Below are positions 16,540-26,518 of a stretch of 64,000 nucleotides of DNA, piece by piece. Origin of the DNA: Hymenobacter glacialis (GTDB taxonomy: Bacteria > Bacteroidota > Bacteroidia > Cytophagales > Hymenobacteraceae). The position numbers and the translations under genes are program-made. Below the pieces are notes generated by a model that was not told the DNA's origin, ran no database searches, and saw only the letters and a program-made list of their open reading frames with translations. The stretch's first letter is position 1. Every line of letters begins with the position of its first letter. The stretch is from NCBI RefSeq assembly GCF_001816165.1, contig NZ_MDZC01000017.1, positions 1 through 64,000 on the forward strand, written 5' to 3'.

Positions 16540-19500
16540 TTACAGGGTGCGCTTGATTTCCTTCTCTTCGAAGCCCTCAATGTTGTCGCCTTCCTGCAAC
16601 TCGTTGAAGTTCTTGATGGAGATACCGCATTCGTAGCCTTGGCGAACTTCGTTCACGTCGTCCTTGAAGCGCTTGAGGTCCTGGATTTCGCCGGTGTGCA
16701 GCACAATACCGTTGCGCACCACCCGCACACGTGTCTTGCGCTGGAACTGGCCTTCCGTCACCATGCAGCCGGCAATGGAGCCCACCTTGGTGATGTTGAA
16801 TACCATCCGTACTTCGGCATTGGCCGTCACCACTTCCTGCACCGTTGGGGCCAGCATGCCTTCCATGGCATCCTTCACCTCGTTGATGGCGTTGTAAATG
16901 ATGCTGTACAGGCGGATGTCAATCTGCTCGTGCTCGGCCAGCTTGCGGGCACTCTGCGAGGGCCGCACCTGGAAACCGATGATGATGGCGTCGGAAGCCG
17001 AAGCCAGCAACACGTCGCTTTCCGAGATGGCGCCCACCCCTTTCGAGAGGATGTTCACCTTTACTTCCGGCGTGCTCAGCTTCAGTAGCGAGTCGGAGAG
17101 TGCTTCCACCGAACCGTCCACGTCGCCTTTCACCAGGATGTTGAGCTCCTTAAACGAACCGATAGCCAAACGGCGGCCGATTTCGTCCAGGGTAATATGC
17201 TTCTTGGTCCGGATGGTCTGCTCGCGGGCCAGCTGCAGGCGCTGGGTAGCCATTTCGCGGGCTTCGCGCTCCGTTTCCATTACCTGGATGCGGTCGCCAG
17301 CCTGTGGGGCACCGGTCAGGCCGAGTACCTGCACCGGCGTAGCGGGCGGCGCGGTTTTCATTTTCTTGCCGCGGTGGTCGGTCATGGCCTTCACACGGCC
17401 AAAGTGCGGGCCGGCCAGGATGATGTCGCCCACGTTCAGCGTACCGGTTTGCACCAGCACGGTGGTTACGTAGCCACGGCCTTTGTCCAGCGAGGCTTCA
17501 ATTACGGTACCAATGGCGCCGCGGTCGGGGTTGGCTTTCAGGTCGAGCAATTCGGCCTCCAGCAACACCTTTTCCAGCAACTCCTCAATACCAATGCCCG
17601 ATTTGGCCGAAACCTCCTGGCTCTGGTATTTGCCACCCCATTCTTCCACCAGGATGTTGATGGCCGAAAGCTCCTCGCGGATTTTCTCGGGGTTGGCCGA
17701 AGACTTGTCAATCTTGTTGAGGGCGATGATAATCGGCACCCCAGCCGCTTGCGCGTGGTTGATGGCTTCCTTGGTCTGCGGCATCACCGAGTCGTCGGCG
17801 GCTACCACAATAATGGCGATGTCCGTCACCTTGGCACCACGGGCACGCATGGCCGTAAAGGCTTCGTGACCAGGCGTGTCAAGGAACGTAATGGGCTGGC
17901 CCGATTTGGTGCGCACCTCGTAGGCACCAATGTGCTGCGTGATGCCGCCGGCTTCACCTTTGGCCACACTCGCGTCGCGGATGTAGTCAAGCAGCGACGT
18001 CTTACCGTGGTCGACGTGGCCCATGATGGTTACAATCGGGGCGCGGTGCTTCAGGTCGGCTTCGTCGTCGCCGGCATCGATGCTGATTTCTTCCTCTTCT
18101 TTCGACAGGAATTCCACGTCAAAGCCGAATTCGTCGGCAATCACAGTAATGGCTTCGGCGTCGAGGCGCTGGTTGATGGACACAAACATGCCCATGCCCA
18201 AACACACCTTGATTACCTCGTTCACGTTCACGTCCATCAGCGAGGCCAGGTCGTGGGCCGAGATGAATTCGGTGAGTTTCAGCGTCTTGGCATCAAGCTC
18301 GTTCTGCGCGCGCAGGGCCTCGCGGTCTTCTGCCAGCATGCTCCGCTTGTCGCGGCGATACTTGGCGCGGTTGGCCTGGCCGGTGGCTTTGTTGCCGCCG
18401 AGCTTGGCCAGCGTGGCCTTAATCTGCTCCTGAATCTGCTTCTCAGCTTGTTCAGGGGTGAGAGCGGGCGCATTAACCTTGGGAGCCGACTGACCGGTAC
18501 GCTGACCGGGACCGCCGGGGCGCTGGCCGGGGCCGCCGCCGGGGCGGTTGCCCTGGTAGCCGCCACCCTGGCCGGGAGCACCCGCCGGGCGGTTGCCCTG
18601 GTAGCCGGGGCTAGGAGGCGAGGTAGTGCTGCCGGGAGGGCCAGGCAAGCGCGTGCGCTTCTTCTGGCCAGGGCCTGCTGGCAAGCCACGCTTGCTCACA
18701 TCCGAAGAGGCAATGGGACGAGGGCCACGGCCACCCGGACCACGGCGGTCGTTGTTAATAGACGACAAGTCGATTTTGCCGAGAACCGTAAGGCCCTTCA
18801 GCGTGTCTGACTTGGCTACAATAGTGCTGGTGTCTTCGGGCGTGCCGCCATCGGCAGGCACCTCGGGAGTAGCAGTAGCGGGTGATATGGGAGCAGCAGC
18901 AGCGGGGGCCGGTGCAGCCGGAGCAGGCGCTGCCGGTGCAGCTGCCGGTGCAGCAGGTGTTGCTTCGGCTTTTGCCACTGGAGTAGCTACCGGAGCGGCT
19001 GGCACAGGAGCCGGTGCCGGGGCAGCGGGCTTTTCCGCTTTGGGAGCAGGCACAGCAACAACTGGAACCGGAGCAGCCGGAGCAACCGGTGCAGGGGCTG
19101 GCACTGCCGCCGGCGTTTCAGCAGGCTTGGCTTTGGGGGCCACTACCCGGCCACGGCTGTCCAGCTCAATTTTGCCCAATACCTTAAGGCCCGGTGCGGC
19201 TGGCGCAACGGGCGTTGGGGCGGGGGCAGGAGTTGGTGCGGCGGCCACGGGGGCAGCCGGAGCCACTGGAGTTGGAGCAGGCGCGGGCACTGGTGCCGCA
19301 GCCACGGGGGCAGCGGGCGCGGCCGGCTTGGGAGCAGGAGCAGCCGCAGGCACCGGGCGCGGGGCCGGGGCAGCAGGTTTGGGAGCCGCATCAAGGTCAC
19401 TCTGGCGCTTGTCCTGAATGACCTTTTGAGCCTCCTGCCGGTCATGGGCATAGGCCGCGAACTCCTTCTCAAGCGAGGCCACTTGCTCACCAGTGAGCTT

Positions 19501-19620
19501 CGTGGTGGGCTTGTTCTCTACTTGTATACCTTTCTTGGCCAGGGCTTCGACCACCCTGTCCATTCCAATATTCAGGTCTTTGGCCGCCTGTTGTAGCCGT
19601 TTCGGGGTTGCTTCCGCCAT
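16540..19620 (-). CDS. infB: Translation initiation factor IF-2
   Basis: A 1026-residue GTPase that brings initiator tRNA to the 30S subunit. The N-terminal IF2N helix is at the start ([15 protein letters not shown]). It is followed by a very long Pro/Ala-rich linker (about residues 85-270) and a Gly/Arg/Gln-rich segment (about 320-400). The G domain has [13 protein letters not shown] (G1), GGITQHIG (G2), DTPGHEAF (G3) and NKID (G4). Domains II-IV and the C-terminal fMet-tRNA-binding domain follow. The ATG at 19618-19620 is chosen over an upstream frame extension, with a TACCTTTG box at 19657-19664. It is last in rimP-nusA-infB. The linker is longer than in most IF-2 proteins. Confidence 0.97.
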   Translation of the reverse strand: MAEATPKRLQQAAKDLNIGMDRVVEALAKKGIQVENKPTTKLTGEQVASLEKEFAAYAHDRQEAQKVIQDKRQSDLDAAPKPAAPAPRPVPAAAPAPKPAAPAAPVAAAPVPAPAPTPVAPAAPVAAAPTPAPAPTPVAPAAPGLKVLGKIELDSRGRVVAPKAKPAETPAAVPAPAPVAPAAPVPVVAVPAPKAEKPAAPAPAPVPAAPVATPVAKAEATPAAPAAAPAAPAPAAPAPAAAAPISPATATPEVPADGGTPEDTSTIVAKSDTLKGLTVLGKIDLSSINNDRRGPGGRGPRPIASSDVSKRGLPAGPGQKKRTRLPGPPGSTTSPPSPGYQGNRPAGAPGQGGGYQGNRPGGGPGQRPGGPGQRTGQSAPKVNAPALTPEQAEKQIQEQIKATLAKLGGNKATGQANRAKYRRDKRSMLAEDREALRAQNELDAKTLKLTEFISAHDLASLMDVNVNEVIKVCLGMGMFVSINQRLDAEAITVIADEFGFDVEFLSKEEEEISIDAGDDEADLKHRAPIVTIMGHVDHGKTSLLDYIRDASVAKGEAGGITQHIGAYEVRTKSGQPITFLDTPGHEAFTAMRARGAKVTDIAIIVVAADDSVMPQTKEAINHAQAAGVPIIIALNKIDKSSANPEKIREELSAINILVEEWGGKYQSQEVSAKSGIGIEELLEKVLLEAELLDLKANPDRGAIGTVIEASLDKGRGYVTTVLVQTGTLNVGDIILAGPHFGRVKAMTDHRGKKMKTAPPATPVQVLGLTGAPQAGDRIQVMETEREAREMATQRLQLAREQTIRTKKHITLDEIGRRLAIGSFKELNILVKGDVDGSVEALSDSLLKLSTPEVKVNILSKGVGAISESDVLLASASDAIIIGFQVRPSQSARKLAEHEQIDIRLYSIIYNAINEVKDAMEGMLAPTVQEVVTANAEVRMVFNITKVGSIAGCMVTEGQFQRKTRVRVVRNGIVLHTGEIQDLKRFKDDVNEVRQGYECGISIKNFNELQEGDNIEGFEEKEIKRTL

Positions 19621-19656
19621 TCTATCTGTTACTCGCGTTCGATACGCTTCTAAGTG

Positions 19657-19664
19657 CAAAGGTA
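19657..19664 (-). promoter_or_regulatory. -7 box TACCTTTG for infB
   Basis: Exact TACCTTTG on the minus strand in the nusA-infB gap, 37 bases from the infB ATG. Suggests an internal promoter in addition to read-through from nusA. Confidence 0.5.
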
Positions 19665-19745
19665 TTACATTAAATCTTGCCAGCAGGGCGCAAACCGCGC
19701 CAACTGGCACGATTTGTTACCCTTGCCGTACCGGCCGCGCGGGCG

Positions 19746-21212
19746 TCATTGGGCTGGCTCGGCGGGAGAGCTTGCGCCCGCATCCTCAGTAGCTGCTTTG
19801 GGTTGTTCGGTCATTTCAGCCTCCAAAGGGGTGTGTTCGGGGGTAGTTTCGGCTTCGGAAGCATGCGTAACGGCCGCTTCTTCGCCTTTTTCGTCATTTT
19901 TTGCCTCAGGAGCAGCATCGTTGGCGACGCGCTTTTTAGCGGCATCCAGCGAGCTGTCGTCGAGGTCTTCGTCGTCGGCAAATTCCTGGCGGATAATGCG
20001 GTACACATCGTCCACCATTTCTTCTTCCAACTCCGTGCGGCGCACGATGTCGTCCTTTTTAACAGCCAGTACGGCACGGCCGGTGTCCAGACCAATCTTT
20101 TTCAGTTCGGCCAATACCCAAGGCTCGATTTCGTCCTGGAACTCGTCCAGCGAAATATCTTCCTCGTAGTCAATGGCTTCGCGGAATACGTCGATTTCCA
20201 TGCCCACCAACCGGCTCGCCAGTTTAATGTTGGCACCGCCACGGCCAATGGCCAGGCTCACCTGGTCGGGCTTCATGAATACCGAAACCCGGCCGCTCTC
20301 CTGGTTTATCTTCATAGAACCCACTTTGGCCGGCGATAGTGCCCGCGCAATATAGAGTTCTAAGTTGTCGGTGTAATTGATGATGTCGATATTCTCGTTC
20401 TCCAGCTCGCGCACCACGGGGTGGATGCGGCTGCCTTTCATGCCCACGCAGGCACCCACGGGGTCGATGCGCTCGTCGTAGCTTTCTACGGCTACTTTGG
20501 CGCGCTCGCCGGGCTCGCGCACCACGTTTTTGATGACGATGAGGCCATCGTAAATCTCGGGCACTTCCAGCTCGAACAAGCGCTCGAGGAAGGCCGGAGC
20601 AGCGCGGGAAAGGATGATTTTCGGCGTGCCGTTAATCACTTCCACGCGGTGTACCACGGCGCGCACGGTGTCGCCTTTGCGGAAACGGTCCTTGGGGATT
20701 TGCTCGCCCTTGGGCATCACCAACTCGTTGTCGTCCTTGTCCATGATGAGGGCCTCGCGGCTCCACACCTGGTAGACTTCCCCGGTCACTATCTCGCCTA
20801 CCTGGTCCTTGTATTTCTGGTAGAGGTTGTCGCGCTCCAGGTCCTTCACGCGCTGAATGAGCGTTTGGCGGGCCATGAGCACGGCACGACGGCCAAAATC
20901 CTCGAGCTTCACGCCTTCGGCCACGGACTCGCCCACCTCGAAATCGGGCTCGATTTTCTGCGCGTCGGTGAGGGTGATTTTGTCGTGGTCCCAGATGTCC
21001 TCCGAGTTATCGTCCACGATTTCGCGGTTGCGCCAGATTTCCAGGTCACCGTTATCGGGGTTGATGATAACGTCGAAGTTTTCGTCCTGGTCGTACTTTT
21101 TGCGAATCATCGTGCGAAACACGTCGTCCAGGATGCTCATCATCGTGGGCCGGTCAATGTTTTTGCTCCGGGCAAATTCGCCGAAGGATTCGATTAGTTC
21201 GTGGCTGTTCAT
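19746..21212 (-). CDS. nusA: Transcription termination/antitermination factor NusA
   Basis: A 488-residue NusA: N-terminal RNA-polymerase-binding domain, S1 domain (about 135-200, GEIVTGEVYQVWSREALI), and two KH domains with GACVGMKGSRIHPVV and AIGRGGANIKLAS. It pauses or anti-terminates RNA polymerase. After the KH domains there is an acidic, disordered tail (about 420-488) rather than the two acidic repeats of E. coli. Start MNSHELIESFGEF at 21210-21212; the sequence upstream is a palindromic repeat. It is the middle gene of rimP-nusA-infB. Confidence 0.97.
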   Translation of the reverse strand: MNSHELIESFGEFARSKNIDRPTMMSILDDVFRTMIRKKYDQDENFDVIINPDNGDLEIWRNREIVDDNSEDIWDHDKITLTDAQKIEPDFEVGESVAEGVKLEDFGRRAVLMARQTLIQRVKDLERDNLYQKYKDQVGEIVTGEVYQVWSREALIMDKDDNELVMPKGEQIPKDRFRKGDTVRAVVHRVEVINGTPKIILSRAAPAFLERLFELEVPEIYDGLIVIKNVVREPGERAKVAVESYDERIDPVGACVGMKGSRIHPVVRELENENIDIINYTDNLELYIARALSPAKVGSMKINQESGRVSVFMKPDQVSLAIGRGGANIKLASRLVGMEIDVFREAIDYEEDISLDEFQDEIEPWVLAELKKIGLDTGRAVLAVKKDDIVRRTELEEEMVDDVYRIIRQEFADDEDLDDSSLDAAKKRVANDAAPEAKNDEKGEEAAVTHASEAETTPEHTPLEAEMTEQPKAATEDAGASSPAEPAQ

Positions 21213-21221
21213 ATTAATACT

Positions 21222-21324
21222 GTCATCCTGAGCGCAGCGAAGGACCTTATCATGTCCGGGCTGCAATGAGTTAGTAATTCTGACGAAAGCAGCGGTGATA
21301 AGATGCTTCCTTCGTCAGCATGAC
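21222..21324. repeat. Imperfect palindromic intergenic repeat
   Basis: The left end GTCATCCTGAGCGCAGCGAA and the right end (CTTCGTCAGCATGAC) form an imperfect inverted repeat, with TTATCA/TGATAA inside. It belongs to the same family as 12021-12126 and 45849-46027. It fills the rimP-nusA gap, so it is transcribed in the operon. Confidence 0.75.
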
Positions 21325-21331
21325 AAGAGGC

Positions 21332-21802
21332 TTACTTGAAAGAGATAACCACCTTGGCTTCCTGGATATCCGCGAAGGGATAGAAGGCGGCGGGCAGGGT
21401 GGTTTTCTTGGTTTTCTGTTTGATGACTTCTTCAATTTCCACGCCTTCCGGGGTGGCGGCGGTGAGGACGCCGGTTTTCTCGGTACCGTCGGCCAGCTTC
21501 AGGGCCAGGGAACGGCCGATGTGCCGGGTATACTGGCGTGGGTCGGTGAGGGGCTGGTCGGCACCGGGGCTGGTGACTTCCAGGGAGTAGGCAGAATCCT
21601 CGCCGTAGTGCTCGTCGATGCGACGGGCTAGGCGACGGCTGACGGTGGCACACGCCTGAATGGCCAGGCCAGTGGGGCCGTCGAGGGTGACGGTCACCTT
21701 CGGCAGCATCGAATCGGAGAGGGTGAGGCCCACGATGAACAGCTCCTCTTCGCCGATGGCGTCCTGGAGCATTTCCAGCAGTAGGGTACGGTCGAAATGC
21801 AT
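21332..21802 (-). CDS. rimP: Ribosome maturation factor RimP
   Basis: A 156-residue RimP, needed for 30S subunit assembly. The N-terminal domain carries the family pattern VTVTLDGPTGLAIQACATVSR and the conserved YSLEVTSPGADQPL. The C-terminal SH3-like domain begins about residue 90 (RHIGRSLALKLADG). The start MHFDRTLLLEML at 21800-21802 is preferred over a long frame extension to 22018. It is the first gene of the operon. A terminator-like hairpin lies about 20 bases upstream of the ATG and a full promoter lies beyond it. Confidence 0.95.
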   Translation of the reverse strand: MHFDRTLLLEMLQDAIGEEELFIVGLTLSDSMLPKVTVTLDGPTGLAIQACATVSRRLARRIDEHYGEDSAYSLEVTSPGADQPLTDPRQYTRHIGRSLALKLADGTEKTGVLTAATPEGVEIEEVIKQKTKKTTLPAAFYPFADIQEAKVVISFK

Positions 21803-21822
21803 AACTAGGGAAAAAAGCGGGC

Positions 21823-21853
21823 AAAAAAAGAGGGGACTGCGCGTCCCCTCTTT
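21823..21853 (-). terminator. Terminator-like hairpin in the rimP-nusA-infB leader (possible attenuator)
   Basis: Read on the minus strand, an 11-bp perfect stem (AAAGAGGGGAC / GTCCCCTCTTT) with a 5-base loop is followed by a run of seven T (three of them inside the stem). It lies between the promoter at 21880-21887 and the rimP ATG at 21802. It is therefore positioned to stop transcripts before the operon. Confidence 0.7.
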
Positions 21854-21879
21854 GCTAAAGCGAATACCAACTTCGGGTG

Positions 21880-21910
21880 CAAAGGTACGACAAGAGGCGG
21901 CGGAATGCAA
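21880..21910 (-). promoter_or_regulatory. Promoter of rimP-nusA-infB (TTG-N20-TACCTTTG)
   Basis: On the minus strand TTG (21908-21910) and TACCTTTG (21880-21887) are 20 bases apart, close to the Bacteroidota -33/-7 consensus. The predicted start near 21873 gives a leader of about 70 bases containing the hairpin. Confidence 0.65.
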
Positions 21911-22092
21911 TACGAGCCCGGCGGTGGGTGACGCGCCCCTCACCCGCTCTGGCAGGCAGACCGCAAGCGTAGCACCATGACGCAACTTCTGCTTACAGAT
22001 TACTGACTTTAGAACCACAAGCCCACCGGCAGGGTTTCACGACGTGGGCAGCAAAGGCAGCTCGTTATTCACGGTTAACAAAACAAAGTCAA

Positions 22093-22635
22093 ATGAAAAC
22101 CATTCAACTATTTCGCCAGGTGGCGTTCGGGCTGGCCACGGTGCTGACCACCAGCATTGCTTATGCGCAAACGGAGGCCCCGAAAGCAAAGGCCAGCCCT
22201 GCGGCCACTGCCAGCGGCAAGATTGGCAGCGCCAACGTGACGGTGAACTACAGCAGCCCGGCGGTGAAAGGCCGTAAGGTTTTCGGCGGACTGGAGCCTT
22301 TTGACAAAGTGTGGCGCGCCGGGGCCGATGAGGCCACCACGGTAGAGTTCAGCCAGCCGGTGATGGTGGAAGGCAAGGCCCTGCCCGCCGGCAAGTACAG
22401 CTTCTTCGTGATTCCGACTGCTGCAAAGCAGTGGACGGTTATTTTCAACAAAGAGCCAAATCAGTGGGGCGCCTACAAATACGACCAGAAGCTGGATGCC
22501 CTGCGCGTATTGGTGAAGCCCCGCAAGCCCGCTGCCATGGCCGAGCGGCTGGTGTACGAAGTGACGCCCAAAGGCTTGGTACTGCGCTGGGAAAACGTAG
22601 AAGTGCCCGTAATGGTGACCAGCAAGTCGTCGTAG
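22093..22635 (+). CDS. DUF2911 family secreted protein
   Basis: A 180-residue protein with a signal peptide ([26 protein letters not shown]). The mature part fits DUF2911: [37 protein letters not shown] near the front, then [12 protein letters not shown] and WTVIFNK. DUF2911 proteins are common in Bacteroidota; their role is unknown. Monocistronic; a weak hairpin follows. The start at 22093 is the only ATG that yields the signal peptide. Confidence 0.9.
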   Translation: MKTIQLFRQVAFGLATVLTTSIAYAQTEAPKAKASPAATASGKIGSANVTVNYSSPAVKGRKVFGGLEPFDKVWRAGADEATTVEFSQPVMVEGKALPAGKYSFFVIPTAAKQWTVIFNKEPNQWGAYKYDQKLDALRVLVKPRKPAAMAERLVYEVTPKGLVLRWENVEVPVMVTSKSS

Positions 22636-22660
22636 GCACGGCACTTCCCCTTTTAACTGG

Positions 22661-22711
22661 GAGAGGAATCCACACCGCGGCACTTTTGCCCGGTTGGGGT
22701 TCCTCTCTTTG
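22661..22711 (+). terminator. Possible terminator after DUF2911 gene
   Basis: GAGAGGAATCC and GGTTCCTCTC form an imperfect stem with a long loop, followed by TTT. Weak T-run. Confidence 0.4.
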
Positions 22712-22811
22712 CATTTTGGGCGAACTCAGGCCCCCAACTCCGAGACTACAAAACTCTTTGCGGACTTTTGCAGTCTGCAACCAGCGGCTTAGCCCCTCTT
22801 TTCTTCTCGAT

Positions 22812-23861
22812 ATGACCCCCACCACCGAATACAAACTCACTCAATACAGCCACGGCGCGGGCTGCGGCTGCAAAATTGCGCCAGCCGTGCTCGACCAGAT
22901 GCTGCACACCACCATTGCGCAGCCCCAGTACCCCAACCTGCTGGTGGGCAACGCCAGCCGCGACGATGCGGCCGTGTACGACATTGGCGGGGGCCAGGCG
23001 GTGATTTCGACCACCGACTTTTTCATGCCCATTGTGGACGATGCCTACGACTTCGGCCGCATTGCCTCGGCCAATGCCATTTCGGACGTGTACGCCATGG
23101 GCGGGCGCCCCCTGCTGGCCATTGCCGTGCTGGGCTGGCCCGTGGACAAGCTGCCGCCCGAAGTAGCTGCCCGCGTGCTGGAAGGCGCCCGCAGCATATG
23201 TGCCGAGGCGGGCATTCCGCTGGCCGGCGGCCACAGCATCGATTCGCCGGAACCCATTTTTGGGCTGGCCGTGACGGGTATGGTGAACATCGTGGACTTG
23301 AAGCAGAACGACACGGCCACCGCCGGCTCGGAGCTGTTTCTGACCAAGCCGCTGGGCGTGGGCATCCTGACCACGGCTCAGAAAAAAGGCATTCTGCGGG
23401 ACGAGGACGCAGCTATTGCCCCCGCTCAGATGATGCAGCTCAACAAAATTGGGGCGGAGCTGAGCAAGCTGGACGCGGTGACGGCCCTAACCGACGTGAC
23501 GGGCTTCGGCCTGCTGGGGCACTTGTCGGAAGTGTGCGAAGGCAGCGGCCTGACGGCAGAAATCGAGTTCTCGAAGGTGCCCCGCATCGCGGCGGCCGAT
23601 GACTACCTGAAGCAGGGCAGCGTGCCCGGCGGCACCGGCCGCAACTGGGCCAGCTACGGCCACAAAGTGGGCCCCATCAGAGACGAGCAGCGGGCGTGGC
23701 TCTGCGACCCGCAGACCTCCGGCGGCTTGCTGGTGTGCGTGGCACCCCAGGGACGCGCGGCGGTGCTGGAGGTATTTGCCAAGCACGGGCTGGCGCTGGA
23801 AAGCTTTGGCCACCTGCGGGCCCGCGCCGAAGGCGAAGCCTGGGTGCAGGTGGGCGCATAG
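22812..23861 (+). CDS. selD: Selenide, water dikinase
   Basis: A 349-residue SelD, which makes selenophosphate from selenide and ATP. The N-terminal motif [10 protein letters not shown] has the catalytic Cys (a Cys, not selenocysteine, version). The AIRS-type ATP-binding signature follows ([23 protein letters not shown]), with [18 protein letters not shown] further on. The ATG at 22812 begins the conserved protein. Selenophosphate feeds selenocysteine or 2-selenouridine in tRNA; neither selA/selB nor a tRNA selenouridine synthase gene is in the window, so its use here is open. Confidence 0.95.
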   Translation: MTPTTEYKLTQYSHGAGCGCKIAPAVLDQMLHTTIAQPQYPNLLVGNASRDDAAVYDIGGGQAVISTTDFFMPIVDDAYDFGRIASANAISDVYAMGGRPLLAIAVLGWPVDKLPPEVAARVLEGARSICAEAGIPLAGGHSIDSPEPIFGLAVTGMVNIVDLKQNDTATAGSELFLTKPLGVGILTTAQKKGILRDEDAAIAPAQMMQLNKIGAELSKLDAVTALTDVTGFGLLGHLSEVCEGSGLTAEIEFSKVPRIAAADDYLKQGSVPGGTGRNWASYGHKVGPIRDEQRAWLCDPQTSGGLLVCVAPQGRAAVLEVFAKHGLALESFGHLRARAEGEAWVQVGA

Positions 23862-23878
23862 CCCAGCGCTTTACGTAC

Positions 23879-24472
23879 ATGAAATTCGCTTTTTTAAAGC
23901 CGCTGCTGGAAATAGCGGTAGTGCTCCTTCTGGTGCTGGGTGCGTTGCGATGGGTGACGAGCCTGTTTTCGAAGCGCACCCACGTTTACCAGGTGACGGC
24001 GGCGCGGCAAATGCGCCTGTTGTTTTGGCCGCTGCTGGCGTTGGGGGCGGGCCTGAGCGTGGTGCCGGCCGTGGCCATGGGCGGGCCCGAGGCCAGCACC
24101 TTCGAATGGGTGCTCACGGCCGGCTTCGTCCTGTTTACCCTGGCGTTGAGTGGCCCGGCGCTGCTGCTTCATGTGCGGTACTGGACGCTCAATGAGGGAA
24201 CCGTGCTGGTTTTTCAACCGGCCGAAAACCGCCTGGAGGTGTATGAAGCAGAGCAGCGGGTAGCCTTTGAGCGGCGCGACCTGGTGAAAGTAGAGCGGGT
24301 TACGTGCCGGGCCCGCCGGACTTTTTGGGTGAAGTACGACTACCTGCGCCTGCACCTGCAGGATGGCCGTGTGGTGGTGCTCACTTCCCTGCTGGCCGAT
24401 TTGGAGCCAGTGGCGGTGTTCCTGCGAAACTTACCCTCCGACAATCAGCAGAAAACCTGGTGCTGGGTGTAG
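23879..24472 (+). CDS. Membrane protein of unknown function
   Basis: A 197-residue protein with about three N-terminal membrane helices (AVVLLLVLGALRWV; LFWPLLALGAGLSVVPAVAM; VLTAGFVLFTLALSGPALLL). A cytosolic C-terminal half with alternating strands (VLVFQPAENRLEVYE, YLRLHLQDGRVVVLTSL) resembles a PH-like domain in pattern only. The ATG is 17 bases after the selD stop, so the two are likely co-transcribed. I do not recognise the family. It converges with the next gene with a 13-base gap. Confidence 0.6.
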   Translation: MKFAFLKPLLEIAVVLLLVLGALRWVTSLFSKRTHVYQVTAARQMRLLFWPLLALGAGLSVVPAVAMGGPEASTFEWVLTAGFVLFTLALSGPALLLHVRYWTLNEGTVLVFQPAENRLEVYEAEQRVAFERRDLVKVERVTCRARRTFWVKYDYLRLHLQDGRVVVLTSLLADLEPVAVFLRNLPSDNQQKTWCWV

Positions 24473-24485
24473 AACTCCCGCCTTT

Positions 24486-25901
24486 TTATTTCGCCTGGCG
24501 GCGGTATAGTCCGGGTGTGCCAGTGGGCTGGTACACCCCGAATACCGCGGGCAGCAACTGCTTGAGGCGCGGCACCTGCGCCACTTGGTCGAGCAAGTAG
24601 TCCGGGGGGGAGGCGCTCACTTTCTGGGCAATGCGCACCACGGCGGCGTATTCGTTGAGGTGCCCGAAGTCGGCCTGGGAAAGCGCCCAGTCCAAGTACG
24701 GCGTGGCAGGCCGGTTATGGAAATATGCTCGGTCGTCCTGCCCCATAATGAGAAGGGTGTGGCCGCGCAGAGCCGCATAGCGCGGGTCGGGCTGGAGGCC
24801 GAAGCGGCTTTCGGCGGGCATCTGCAGCAGGGCTTCGAGGCGGGGCACGTGGGCCCGGTAGCGCAGCACCAGCGCCGCGTTGAGCACGAGCAGCAGCAGC
24901 AGCTCCAGCATCCAGTTGTGTTGGTAGCGCTGCCACAGAAACAAGCTAAAATACGCCAGTGGTGGCAGCAGCAGCACCAGCACGCCCGGTGCCGCCCCAC
25001 GCTCTACGGCCGCCGTAGCAATGGCCACGGCCAGCCAGACCAGCATCATCTGCCGGAATTTTATCTGGAACACCAAGCCCAGCGACGTGCCCAACGACCG
25101 CAACAGGGCCAGCCCCAGTACCAGCACCGGCACAATGAGCAGGCGCAACTGCAAGCCGGCCGGCAGGCCACTGCTAATCAAATCGGTGAGGCCGGGCTGC
25201 AGGTGAAACTGCGTGAAGCCCGCCAATGCCCCGGTGTAGAAAAAGAACGTGGCCACCAGCGCGTAGGGAAAGAAAAACCCGCACAGCAGCAGCAGGGAAC
25301 TCCGAAAAGAATTGGCCGCGAAAATAACCACCGCAAACAGGCCCACCACCACAAATAGCGCCAGAGGCAGGTAACACAAGGCCGCCACGCCAATAAAAAA
25401 CCCAGCCCGGAACAACCGGCGGTTGTCATAGCCCTCCCGGGAAGTTGGCAGCAATGCACTGATGGCAAACACGACGAACGTGTGCCCCAGCAGCAGAGGC
25501 GAGAGCGTGTCCAAATCGGTACTCACGCTGCCCACCAGCAAGTAGGTGAGGGCGGCCAGGTAGCCGCGCTCGGGGTGCACATCGTAGCGGTTCAGCACCA
25601 GGTTGAGCCGGAAAGCCTGCGCCAGTAGCAGGGCAAGGGCAAATACCCGGTAGAGCCACACCGGGCGCGACATCACGGCCTCGAGCACCGCGAAGGTGGC
25701 GGCGGCCAATGGCGCGGTGCCGTCGTAAAGGTCGCGGTAGGGCATGGCGCCGCCGTATAGCCGCTCGCCTACTAGCAGGGCCCGCAGTTCGGCCGCCGTC
25801 ACGGGCAGGCCCAGCCACAGCAGCGGCAGGCGCAGGGCCAGCACCAGCACCAGCAGGGCCAGCACCTGCGCAGGCAAAGAGCTTTTGAAAAAGCGAAGCA
25901 A
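24486..25901 (-). CDS. Polytopic membrane protein, glycosyltransferase-like (GT-C architecture)
   Basis: A 471-residue protein with at least ten hydrophobic helices in the first 350 residues and a soluble C-terminal part. The early loop GGAMPYRDLYDGTAPLAA recalls the first periplasmic loop of GT-C-type enzymes, where an acidic pair is catalytic. That is a resemblance only. The start is a TTG (25899-25901); no in-frame ATG fits, and a TACCTTTG box at 25941-25948 gives a leader of about 30 bases. It is divergent from rbfA. A lipid-linked sugar transferase or a gliding-related membrane protein are both possible. Confidence 0.6.
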   Translation of the reverse strand: MLRFFKSSLPAQVLALLVLVLALRLPLLWLGLPVTAAELRALLVGERLYGGAMPYRDLYDGTAPLAAATFAVLEAVMSRPVWLYRVFALALLLAQAFRLNLVLNRYDVHPERGYLAALTYLLVGSVSTDLDTLSPLLLGHTFVVFAISALLPTSREGYDNRRLFRAGFFIGVAALCYLPLALFVVVGLFAVVIFAANSFRSSLLLLCGFFFPYALVATFFFYTGALAGFTQFHLQPGLTDLISSGLPAGLQLRLLIVPVLVLGLALLRSLGTSLGLVFQIKFRQMMLVWLAVAIATAAVERGAAPGVLVLLLPPLAYFSLFLWQRYQHNWMLELLLLLVLNAALVLRYRAHVPRLEALLQMPAESRFGLQPDPRYAALRGHTLLIMGQDDRAYFHNRPATPYLDWALSQADFGHLNEYAAVVRIAQKVSASPPDYLLDQVAQVPRLKQLLPAVFGVYQPTGTPGLYRRQAK

Positions 25902-25940
25902 CTACGGGGACGTAAAAAAGACGGGAACGGGGGAGCCACG

Positions 25941-25948
25941 CAAAGGTA
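25941..25948 (-). promoter_or_regulatory. -7 box TACCTTTG for the membrane protein gene
   Basis: Exact TACCTTTG on the minus strand, 39 bases upstream of the TTG start at 25901. It is divergent from the rbfA box at 26019-26026. Confidence 0.5.
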
Positions 25949-26018
25949 TTGATCCCAAGACCTTCCCCGCTGCCCCGGCCAAGCGCCGTACTTCTAAATT
26001 ACCTTCTTCCCCAATCCG

Positions 26019-26026
26019 TACCTTTG
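26019..26026 (+). promoter_or_regulatory. -7 box TACCTTTG for rbfA
   Basis: Exact TACCTTTG ending ten bases before the rbfA ATG at 26036, implying a very short leader. Confidence 0.55.
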
Positions 26027-26035
26027 TTCTGTAAT

Positions 26036-26458
26036 ATGGAAAGCAAACGACAACAAAAAATGGCCAGCCTGCTCCAGCAGGAGCTGGCACAGGTGATGCA
26101 GCGCGACCTGCCGCACCTCTTCGGTGGGGGCCTGGCACCTAGCATCAGCATGGTGAAGGTGACGCCCGACCTGGGCCAGGCCCGCGTGTACCTGAGCCTG
26201 CTGTTGGGCAATGATGCCAACGAGCGGCTCGAAATTGTGCGCGATAACGCCAAGGCCATTCGCCAGGCGCTGGCCAAGCGCATTCGCCAAACGGCCCGCG
26301 TGGTGCCCGAGCTCATTTTCTTTCACGACGACAGCGCCGCCTACGCTGCCCATATGGACCAGGTGCTGGGCACGCTGGACATCCCGGCCGCACCCAAAGA
26401 CGAGGCAGATGCTTCGGAGGAGAAACCTGCCCGGCCGCGCCTTTTCAAAGGAGAATAA
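26036..26458 (+). CDS. rbfA: Ribosome-binding factor A
   Basis: A 140-residue RbfA, a KH-fold factor for late 30S maturation (16S 5' end). Family features: MESKRQQKMASLLQQELAQVM at the start, ISMVKVTPDLGQARVYLSLL, and RIRQTARVVPELIFFHDDS. The C-terminal 25 residues are charged and variable. The ATG directly after a TACCTTTG box fixes the start. A methyltransferase and a LolC/E-type permease follow on the same strand; rbfA followed by such a permease is a common Bacteroidota order. Confidence 0.95.
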   Translation: MESKRQQKMASLLQQELAQVMQRDLPHLFGGGLAPSISMVKVTPDLGQARVYLSLLLGNDANERLEIVRDNAKAIRQALAKRIRQTARVVPELIFFHDDSAAYAAHMDQVLGTLDIPAAPKDEADASEEKPARPRLFKGE

Positions 26459-26518
26459 GCTAGGGGGCATCTGGATGCATGGCTGCCAGGTAGTCGTGCG
26501 CGCATTTGCCCATCAAGC

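Noticed and set aside
17197..18810. Long plus-strand frame antisense to infB
   Set aside because: No domain, and composition is that of reversed GC-rich codons; infB is certain.
22812..22880. Selenocysteine codon or SECIS in selD
   Set aside because: The active-site position is an ordinary Cys codon; there is no in-frame TGA.
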